Assembly: GCF_963576675.1 (NCBI RefSeq)
Contig: NC_088911.1
Coordinates: 89,371,256-89,435,255, forward strand
Origin: Euphorbia lathyris
Lineage: Eukaryota > Streptophyta > Magnoliopsida > Malpighiales > Euphorbiaceae
Length of the DNA stretch: 64,000 nucleotides
Direction: 5' to 3'
Below the pieces are notes generated by a model. The model worked only from the letters and a program-made list of their open reading frames with translations, did no database searches and was not told the origin of the DNA. The position numbers were made by a program, and so were the translations under genes. Below, piece by piece: positions 56,347-64,000 of the stretch (positions are counted from its first letter, which is position 1; every line of letters begins with the position of its first letter).

Positions 56347-57011
56347 AAGTGGTTGATCTTAATGCTATCGAAAAGAGGCGGTTCGCCAAGTTCAAACAGA
56401 CCTATGCGAAAGTTTTTGAACGTCTGCAGAAGAAGGGGTTGTTGAAAGCCCTTACCCCGTATAACAAAGCTCAACCTACTCCGCAGATTCAGGCTAGAGG
56501 GTATTGTGAATTCCACAGCAGTTATGGACATACGATTGAGAATTGCGAGAGGCTGAAACACGAAATCCAAGATTTGATTGAGGAGAAGAAGATAGCTGAT
56601 CCTTCGTCAGCAAACCCTTCCGTTAGGCGCAATCCATTGCCTAATCATAGGGTGAGCGTGATCGGAGTTGGTTTGACGGAAACTGTAGTGATGGAATCTT
56701 TTGAGGAAGATGTAGAGGAGTTGTTGGACTCCGTCGAAAGAAGCAATGTGGGAAATGGTTTGTATGTGTCCTTCTTGGGTGAGGAACAAGAGGAAGAACC
56801 AATGGAGGAGGGATCAGATGGTGGAGCACCATATGACGAGGATAGTGCCGAAGAGACCGGTGAAGGGGCGTCTCGGACTATCGTGCCAAATTTGGGTTTG
56901 TTCAGTGGAGGAAGGGATCCCGAAGTGCACTTGCGTGAGTATATGCACGACATGTTTATTGAATCCTTCGGGTATATGAAATTGCTCAGTGGTTCCACCA
57001 TTCGCTGGTAG
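56300..57011 (+). pseudogene. gag: Gag zinc-knuckle segment plus start of extra capsid unit
   Basis: Follows the capsid after a frameshift: RRFAKFKQTYAKVFERLQ, zinc knuckle CEFHSSYGHTIENC (56503-56549; C-x2-H-x4-H-x4-C), LKHEIQDLIEEKKI, then an acidic linker (EEDVEELLDSVE, EEQEEEPMEEG). From 56901 a second capsid-like unit starts (FSGGRDPEVHLREYM). Frameshift again at about 56990 (MKLLSGS versus AQWFHHSL). Confidence 0.85.
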
Positions 57012-58018
57012 GTGAGCCTTTGCAATGGTTCCATTCATTGCCCGACTCTTTCAAGCACGATTGGGATCGGTTGTCGGATTTGTTTCTTGAAAAGTATCAG
57101 AGAGCTGAGGATAGAACCGCGGAGCACTTTGCAATGCAGATTGGACCCATCAAGCGTCCATTGCCAAGGGTGAGCAAGTATAACGGCAATAAGGACCCTA
57201 TGGAGCACCTTCACTTCTATTTGTCAGCTATGACAGCCTTGAGTTTCAAAGAGGAAGAGATCACTAGCTTGTTTTATAATTCATTGATGGGTGAACCGTT
57301 GATGTGGTACATGTCGCTGCCGATGTATGTTAAGACCGATTGGGCAGCTATGACGAAGAGATTTATCAAGGAATATACGGTATGGATGCTAGCAGAGCAA
57401 ACTCCTGATTCCCCGTCTTACCAAACACCTGATGCGGTGTTAGCAATGCCTAGGTATGGTGGATACCGGGATCCTGTAGAGCATGCGAGGATATTCCGCG
57501 ATCATATGTATAACGCTGGATTCCCACAGTGTGAGTTGCATGAACATTTTCCGGAAACCTTGATGGGAGAAGCCTTATTGTGGCATCAGGCTCTGTCAGA
57601 GGAAGAGATGTGCCATTGGATACCGCTCCGAAATGCCTTTGTGGCGAGATATGAAATGTACATTCCATGGACGGGATCCCTGGATGATCTGGACAGGATT
57701 AGGCAATTCCCCGAGGAACATTTTGTGGATTATGCTAGAAGGTGGAGGCACCGTTATGAGCAGTGTAATGAGACAATGAGCGATAAGGTGCAGCTTATGT
57801 GCATACAACGAGGCGTTATTCCGTTGGCCGCAAGAAGGATGAGTAGAGTGTCCCTCCGTGACTATGATGAGTTAATAGGTTGGGCTTTGTATGGATCGGC
57901 GGATCCCTTTTTCCTGAATCCGAGTGTTCCTCACGTCATGGATTTGATGGTCGTAGACATTTGGGCGAGTTCCTCGGACGAGGAGGATGCTAATCGAAGG
58001 GTTCCTATTAACATCTAG
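57012..58018 (+). pseudogene. gag: Extra gag region: three tandem capsid-like units
   Basis: Unit 2 ends here (SLVGEPLQWFHSLP, DWDRLSDLFLEKY). Unit 3: YNGNKDPMEHLHFYLSAM, SLMGEPLMWYMSLP, DWAAMTKRFIKEY (57179-57383). Unit 4: YGGYRDPVEHARIF, TLMGEALLWHQALS, LRNAFVARYEM (57455-57659), followed by a C-lobe (EEHFVDYARRWRHRYE, VSLRDYDELIGWAL). Starts of units 2, 3 and 4 are 278 and 276 nt apart. It ends at TAG 58016-58018 in PINI-stop-DESDDEP, in frame with protease. Confidence 0.85.
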
Positions 58019-60193
58019 GACGAATCAGATGATGAGCCGAAAATTGCGGTAATGACGAGATCAGGTCGTGTGGCCGAAGGAAAGGCACCAATGGTAGAGA
58101 CTGAGATTGGAGAAGGGTCGGCTCCTAAGCCCGATGACCAAGTTCTTGAACAGTTGAAGAAGACGCAAGCTAAGTCTACGGTCTGGGAAGTTTTATGCCA
58201 TTCTAAGTACCATCGTGAGAACCTGATGAAGGAGTTGCAGAATTTGGTTATTTCCACTGACACTGAGCCGGCAGCGCTAGTAGGGGCAATTATGGCTCGA
58301 AAGAGGACTGAGATCACATTTACCGACGAGGATCTCCCAGAAGAGGGGAAGGCTCACAACAAGCCATTGTATATCCGAGCGGAAATTAACGGGAAGAAGA
58401 CTAGCTGTGTGATGGTCGATGATGGATCGACCATTAATGTTTGTCCTTTGAAGCTCTTGTCCAAGTTGGGAGTGGAGAGAGGAGATTTGACAGCTTCTGA
58501 AACAGTGATTAGAGCATATGACGACAGCCGTAGGCACATTGAAGGAGTTTTCAAGGCCAAATTGAAAGTAGGGCCGCATGAGGAAGAGACTGAATTCACA
58601 GTGCTGGATATCCCGGTAACCTTTGCTGTATTGTTGGGACGCCCATGGTTCCATAAGTTGGGAGGTGTGCCCTCCACGCTCCATCAGATAATTAAGTTCC
58701 CCTTCGGGGAGGAGATAGTAACAATTAGAGCTGAGAAACTGAGCTCGGTGGCAGCATTGGGAATTGAGCCTCAACTTTTCTCCGGATTCCAAGTCTCCGG
58801 GATTTATGAATCGAGCATGACCACCGATGTGGTGAAGATGATGAAAGGAGGTTTCATCCCGGGAATGGGATTAGGAGCACACCATCAAGGGTTGTCGGAG
58901 TTTCCGGATTTTAAAAGTCAGAAAACCCGGAGGGGTTTGGGATATGAGCAGGGGAGTCCATCCAACATGAGTGCAGAAGGAAAAATAGGCTTGAGGAAGC
59001 ATTTTGTAAGCGAGGGGCATGGAAAGCCATATTCGGGAACCTCCGAGTCATGGACTAGCACGGAAGGAAAGATTCTGCCAGGGTTTGAAATCTTCAATGA
59101 TGTCGCCGACTGGGGCAAAGGAAAGGCAAGCTGCTTTGTCGAGGAGATCATGATGCTGGATTCAAATGCCGAGGAGCAGGTCATTACCATTGAAGCGGCT
59201 ACAGGAGCTGAAATTGAGCCTAGTACCTCGAGAGTATATGAGAAGTCCGAAGATATTGAGGATGAAAATTGTATTACTGCTTTGTTTGAGTGTGATGATG
59301 TAATCACCCACGCTATCAATGAAATGAATTCTGATTTTGCTTACTTGCTTGATGTTGATCATGATCATTCCATGCATTCTCATTCATATAACATGCCTAC
59401 ATTTGAAATCAATACGATAAAAATGTCAACTTTCAATCTTGGTACGGATGAAAATCCTAAACTTATACAAATTGCTCAAGAATTAACTATTGAAGAGAGA
59501 AAAGAATTTGAGAGAATAATTAAAAAATACGAAATTGTATTCGTGTGGACATACGAAGACATGCCTGGAATCGATCAATCAATCGTAACTCACCGTATTC
59601 CAACATATCCCGAGGCGAGGCCCGTAAAGCAGAAGCTCCGACGTATGAGACCCGAATGGGCAGATAAGATCAGAGAGGAGGTGAAGAAGCAGTTAGAAGC
59701 AGGATTCATCGAAGTGATCGACTATCCCCCTTGGGTCGCAAATGTAGTGCCCATCGCGAAAAAGGATGGCAAAGTGAGGATGTGCGTGGATTACAGAGAT
59801 CTTAACAAGGCATGCCCCAAGGATGAGTTCGCCTTGCCTCATATCGATGTATTGATCGATAGTGCAGCGTCAAGCGTCTTACACACGAATGTGGATGGTT
59901 TCATGGGCTACATGCAAGTTCAGATGGCCGAAAAGCACAAAGCGAAAACCTCGTTCACAACAGAGTGGGGAACATACTGTTACAGAGTGATGCCATTTGG
60001 TTTGAAAAATGCCGGGGCAACCTACCAGCGAATGGCCACAGCCCTGTTCCATGACATGATACACAAGGAGGTAGAAGTCTACGTGGATGACATGATGGTC
60101 AAATCAGAGACAATAGAAGGGCATTTTGCCGCACTCGAGAAGTTTTTGGCCCGAATTGCAGAATTCAAGCTAAGGTTAAACCCGAAGAAGTGA
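58019..60193 (+). pseudogene. pol: Tat-type protease and RT
   Basis: Open from 58052 for 713 codons. MTRSGRVAEGKAP start, KPLYIRAEINGKK, protease VMVDDGSTINVCPL (DDG form) and AVLLGRPWFHKLG. A ~250-residue linker contains two ~45-residue G-patch-like stretches (MKGGFIPGMGLGAHHQG, FKSQKTRRGLGYEQG). RT: YPPWVANVVPIAKKDGK, MCVDYRDLNKACPKDEFALP, MPFGLKNAGATYQR, active site YVDDMMVKS. Ends at TGA 60191-60193 in NPKK-stop-FFGV (Cys is usual). Confidence 0.88.
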
Positions 60194-61510
60194 TTTTTCG
60201 GCGTTTCGTCGGGGAAAATCTTAGGCTATGTAATCGGAAATAAGGGAATCGAGGTAGATCCTGATAAAGTAAAGGCTATACAAGAGATGCTGGCGCCGAG
60301 AAATGAGAAGGAAGTGAGAGGGTTTCTGGGGCAGGTTTAGTATATCAGTCGGTTCATACCGAGACTCACCGCAATCTGCGAGCCAATCTTTAAGTTGCTA
60401 AGGAAAGACCAACCCGCTGTTTGGAATGATAAGTGTCAGCAAGCTTTGGAGAGCGTCAGGAACTATTTGTCTAATCCGCTAGTGCTGAGACCGCCTAAAC
60501 TGGGAAAGCCGCTTCTCCTCTATGTAGCGATTGAAGAGCGATCTATTGGAGCAATGTTGGCCCAAGAGGGAGACACCGGTGTGGAGCACGCGGTGTATTA
60601 TTTGAGTAAGAAGTTCCTAGAGTATGAGCTCAAATACAACATGATCGAAAAGACATGTGTGGCAGTGGTGTGGTTGACGAAGAAACTGCGGCACTATTTC
60701 CAATCGTATAAAGTGATCATTATTTCTCGGATGGACCCCGTGAAGTATCTATACCGAACTCCATCCTTGACGGGGAAGTTAGCAAGATGGTTGTTGCTTT
60801 TGTCCGAGTTTGACATTGAATATGTGACGAAGAAGGTTATCAAAGGAAGAGCCGTGGCAGAATTTTTGGCTAATCAACCCCTGAATACAGAAGAAGAAGA
60901 GATAAGCTATGATTTCCCCGATGAACATTTGAATGCAATCGAAGTTATACCGTGGAAAATGTTCTTCGACGGAGCAGTTAATTCGAATGGAGCCGGAGTA
61001 GGAGTACTACTTATCTCCCCGGAAGGAGAAAGAATCCCGATGGCGAAGAAGTTATCCTTCCCCCTTACCAACAATATGGCCGAATACGAAGCATGCATTT
61101 ATGGTTTGGAGTCATTAGCAGCACTGGGAGCATCATATGTCGAAATTTGGGGTGACTCCAAGTTGATCATCGAACAGGCACAAGGGAACTGGGAAGTGAG
61201 AGAAGAAAGGCTACGTCCGTATCTAGATCAGCTAGGAGGGTTGGCATTGAGATTCAAAGAATGTCGCTTCTATCACATTCCTCGAGCTCAGAACCAGGCC
61301 GCGAATGCCTTGGCCACTTTGGTGTCAGTTTGGGACAACCCCCGGAACCTTGCTTCGAAACCATTGGTATTGAGAAGATCTCACAAACCGTGCTACGAAG
61401 ACGTAATGCTGTTAGGGGCAGATGAAAAATCGTGGTATTTCGATATCGTGAACTTCATGAAAGATGGAACATATCCGGCAGAGTCAGAACCGTGGTATTT
61501 AGAAGGCTAG
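60194..61510 (+). pseudogene. pol: Tat-type RT thumb, degenerate RNase H and second RNase H
   Basis: In frame with RT: FFGVSSGKILGYV, KVKAIQEMLAPR, FLGQV, then TAG 60338-60340, YISRFIPRL. First RNase H at 60395-60880: LLYVAIEERSIGAMLAQ lacks the DAS active-site Asp, and the YTDH site reads ISRMDPVKY, so it is catalytically degenerate as known for Tat. Second, archaeal-like RNase H at 60930-61310: FFDGAVNSNGAG, NNMAEYEACIYGL, IWGDSKLII, then QNQAANALATL, where the last Asp is Asn. Frameshift near 61480 into integrase. Confidence 0.87.
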
Positions 61511-62667
61511 CTCGTCAGTTCGTCATCCATAATGACTTGCTTTACAAAAGGCACATTGACGGATTACAACTAAGATGCTTGGATGCGGGTGAAGCCCGCG
61601 AAGCGATGGAATCAGTACATTCGGGAATTTGTGGAGCCCATATGGGGGGAGCAGTACTAGCTAAGAAAATTATCAGACAAGGCTTCTATTGGCTCACCAT
61701 GGAAAGGGATTGTAACGAGTATGCAAGGAAATGTCACGATTGTCAAATCCACGGCGATTGCAGTCATCTTCCGGCCATGGAATTACATGTGTTAGCACCT
61801 ATTTGGCCATTCGCTGCCTGGGGCATTGACATCATCGGCGAAGTAAGGCCTAACGCTTCAAATGGACATAAGTTTATCGCAGTCGCCATCGATTATTTCA
61901 CCAAATGGGTAGAAGCAGAGTCGTTTAGCAAACTGGGATCCAAGCAGATGAGAAAGTTCATTGAAAAACACTTGATCACCAGGTTCGGAGTGCCTCATCA
62001 CATGATCACGGATAACGGAGTCCAGTTTCAGGGGGAAGTAAGGAATCTTTTCCGAGAATATGGCATTGAACATCACAGGTCTTCTCCGTACCGTCCACAA
62101 GCTAATGGGGCAGTAGAAGCAGCTAATAAGAACCTTAAAAGGATCCTCGTAAAGACGGTAGAATCACATCGGAACTGGCATGAGCACCTCCTTCTCGCGT
62201 TGTGGGCTTATCGCACGACAGTCAGAACCTCGACTGGGGCAACTCCATTCTCTTTGGTGTATGGCACAGAAGCAGTTTTGCCGATTGAGATTGAAAAGCG
62301 ATCGTTGAGAATCGCAGTAGAAGCAGAAATTTCCGAGGCGGAATGGGTAAAGAGGCGATGCGAGCAGTTGGCTTTAGTTGATGAGAAAAGGATGGGAGAC
62401 CTTTACCATGTACAGTTATATCAAAGAAGGATGGCTCGGGCTTTCAATAAAAAAGTCAAGACCAGCCCTATCAAAGAAGGAGATTTGGTGCTGAAACAGA
62501 TCCGTGTGACGCACACCGACCCGAGGGGGAAGTTCAGGCCTAACTGGGAAGGACCATTCGTCGTAAAAAAGATGCTAAGCAAAGGAGCGGTGAAGTTAAC
62601 CACAATGGACGGCATGGAATTCTCCGAACCTACCAATCTGGATAGGCTTAAGAAATACTTTTCGTAA
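61432..62667 (+). pseudogene. pol: Tat-type integrase
   Basis: The real start of this segment is the frameshift at about 61480; the first Met (61432) overlaps the previous frame. RRLARQFVIHNDLLYKR, HHCC zinc domain (HSGICGAHMGG...CHDCQIHG), D in WGIDIIGEV, D in MITDNGVQF, E in NGAVEAANKN, C-terminal SLVYGTEAVLPIEI and GPFVVKKMLSKGAVKLTTMDG. Stop TAA at 62665. All catalytic residues are kept. Confidence 0.92.
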
Positions 62668-62691
62668 AAAAAAAAAAAAAAATAAAGAAAA

Positions 62692-62852
62692 TTCCCGATA
62701 GGTTGAAAACTCGCAAAGGGCGACCTATGCAACAATAAGGGAAATCCCAATGGGTGAAAACCCGAAAGGGCACTCATTTAAAAATTCCGGGATAGTAAAA
62801 GGAGAGTGGAAAAATCGCCAGGATCCGAAAACCGAAAGGCGGGTCCTGGTAA
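62692..62852 (+). repeat. Three related hairpins downstream of pol
   Basis: Units at 62692-62735, 62742-62780 and 62814-62852. Each has outer pairing (AGGT/ACCT; GGGT/ACTC-like; CCAGGATCC/GGGTCCTGG) around GAAAAC and an inner mini-hairpin (CTCGCAAAGGG, CCCGAAAGGG, CCGAAAGG) with GCAA- or GAAA-type loops. Confidence 0.75.
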
Positions 62853-63125
62853 CAATAGTTATAACTCGAGCAATTACAAAAACAATGTATAAGAGACTAA
62901 GTATTTCTGTTGTTCGTAAATAAATAAAGGCATGAATATATTTGACGAGAATGATTGGAATCATTATAATCTACCGAATGCATGGTAATATGAATCACGG
63001 GTTATACATTTCCTATCCTACTTTCCACAAAAAGCCTACCTACTATCCACCCCACTCCCTATACATCAGCTATACATCGGGGAAACTCTAATAAAAGCTA
63101 CAAAGCAACAATGAAAGCTACGAGC
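62853..63125. other. Spacer between hairpins and antisense ORF
   Basis: AT-rich, no frame with motifs. CT-rich at about 63010-63070. Confidence 0.4.
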
Positions 63126-63443
63126 CTAATACGGAGGGAAGTCCCAATAGTTCTCAAAATCTCTCAGGTGAGATGCCCGCTCCGCAGATAGTGTCTCCTC
63201 GGCAGCACGCGCTCTCTCATCAGAAACTCGCGCTCTCTCATCAGAAACCCGTGCTCTCTCCTTTGCAGCAAGGCGTCTGATCGACTCATCACGCGCCCTC
63301 CCCTCGACGGTAAGGCGACCCTCAGTCTCCCGTCGCATCACCCCCGACCAGTGGTCGTTCCTCTCTTGATACATATGACCAACTCGGGCATCAGCTTCCC
63401 GCACTAGCTCACTCTATCTCCGCTCATGGGCATGAAGATCACT
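63126..63443 (-). pseudogene. Antisense ORF of Tat element, last exon
   Basis: Starts at the acceptor TTTCTGTAG|AGT (63444/63443) and reads SDLHAHERR, TAG at about 63414-63416, SELVREADARVGHMY, then a charged coiled coil with a near-exact repeat ERARVSD-ERARVSD-ERARAAEE, ending DFPPY-stop at 63126. Antisense ORFs after pol are known in Grande and other Tat elements; the function is unknown. Confidence 0.65.
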
Positions 63444-63551
63444 CTACAGAAAAAAGAAAAAAAACACAGATAAAAGGCAGCATAGGCAAAAACATAAATC
63501 ATACATACATGCATACATTTCACTACACTAAAGTACAGTAATGATACATAC
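63444..63551 (-). other. Predicted intron 2 of antisense ORF (108 nt)
   Basis: Donor CTG|GTATGTATC and acceptor TTTTTTCTGTAG with a T-rich tract before it. Both flanking frames are phase 0 and continuous across it. Confidence 0.65.
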
Positions 63552-63902
63552 CAGGTGGTCGGTGCAGCGCAAGCTGAGGCGATCTCGTAGGAAGCCAGAT
63601 AGATCCACGTAGTCTGTACAGGTCTCCCTAGTGGTCAGTGAAGCGTCCGAGGGATCAAACGGGACCCTCGAGGAGAAGATAGGAGGGGCCGCCTCAAATC
63701 CCGCATAAGGTGTCCCAGACTCGTCATAGCGGATCGTAGCATAATCCCTCCCGTAGCCTGGTATAGGCACGCCTATAGACGATCTCTCCGGTCGGGCTGC
63801 GCTGGAGGACTCGCCGACGAAGTAGGGCTGCTCGCGCGCTGGTGTCTAAGTCTGAGTGCCATCAAAAAAATCAGATAAGTGGGCACTCCTCCAAGATCCC
63901 TC
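63552..63902 (-). pseudogene. Antisense ORF of Tat element, middle exon
   Basis: EGSWRSAHLSDFFDGTQT, TAG at 63846-63848 (Gln codon expected), TPAREQPYFVGESSSAARPERSSIG, VPIPGYGRDYATIRYDES, DLSGFLRDRLSL up to the donor. Polar and low-complexity in part; no known domain. Confidence 0.6.
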
Positions 63903-63978
63903 CTGCAAAAAAAAAAAACACACAATAAAACCTCCGAGCATATCGTGAATAAAATGAAGGGGGAACGGAATCACTTAC
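63903..63978 (-). other. Predicted intron 1 of antisense ORF (76 nt)
   Basis: Donor CCG|GTAAGTGATT and acceptor after a 13-T tract, TTTTGCAG|GAG. Phase 0 on both sides. Confidence 0.65.
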
Positions 63979-64000
63979 CGGAACCTCCTCCTGACCGAAG
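63979..64000 (-). pseudogene. Antisense ORF, upstream exon cut by window end
   Basis: FGQEEVP in the same phase as the next exon; the rest lies beyond the window. Confidence 0.5.

Larger units (their letters stand above)
50376..64000 (+). mobile_element. Tat-lineage Ty3/gypsy retrotransposon, 3' end beyond window
   Basis: 5' LTR 50376-53342, PBS, ~1.9 kb leader, gag region of unusual design, protease, RT, RNase H, a second (archaeal-like) RNase H, integrase, a structured 3' region and an antisense coding region. The dual RNase H and the antisense ORF after pol are hallmarks of Tat (Ogre/Grande/Retand) elements. Over 13.6 kb is in the window. About five premature stops and three frameshifts in gag-pol. 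Confidence 0.92.

Overview
The window is eukaryotic plant DNA, most likely from a eudicot. It is AT-rich and almost wholly made of transposable elements nested in one another, with no convincing host gene, tRNA, rRNA or CRISPR. The families present (Athila, CRM-like and Tat-type Ty3 elements, a Sirevirus-like Ty1/copia element, plant L1 LINEs with a C-terminal RNase H, MULE and hAT DNA elements) are typical of plant heterochromatin. Athila plus CRM-like elements would fit a pericentromeric position, but that is inference.

Layout. 1-9700 (-): Athila-type element (5' LTR, PBS, gag-pro, pol, a 3' ORF and a second related 3' ORF cut by the window edge). It sits inside a copia LTR remnant (9701-10046), which sits inside a minus-strand LINE fragment (10047-11235). 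11236-19371: LINE and copia relics among AT-rich DNA, a 1.7 kb MULE with 109-bp TIRs and 9-bp TSD (13490-15203), a 1.6 kb hAT element with 8-bp TSD (15368-16970) and a hairpin MITE (17384-17682). 19372-33985 (+): an old LINE split by a 5'-truncated LINE (19488-20381, TSD CCTATCC) and by a full-length 11.8 kb Sirevirus-like copia element (21382-33156, TSD ATAGC) that carries an extra ORF after pol. 34251-39594 (-): a nearly intact L1 LINE with a 16-bp TSD. 40800-44460: RNase H tails of LINEs and unassigned AT-rich DNA. 44465-50137 (-): a CRM-like chromovirus (509-bp LTRs, TSD GAACT) inserted in a LINE tail. 50376-64000 (+): a large Tat-lineage Ty3 element whose 3' LTR lies beyond the window.

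The genes act as retroelement cassettes: gag builds the particle, protease cuts the polyprotein, RT/RNase H copies the RNA from a tRNA-primed PBS, and integrase inserts the copy. Nearly all reading frames are broken, mostly by premature stops that fit C-to-T or G-to-A changes, as expected from deamination of methylated DNA.

The most unusual object is the Tat element. After a complete gag with a zinc knuckle it has three more capsid-like units at a spacing of about 92 codons, the last with both capsid lobes. Its LTR promoter carries a roughly 22-bp array of palindromes with compensatory changes. Its 3' region holds three hairpins with GNRA-type loops, and an antisense coding region with two in-phase introns.
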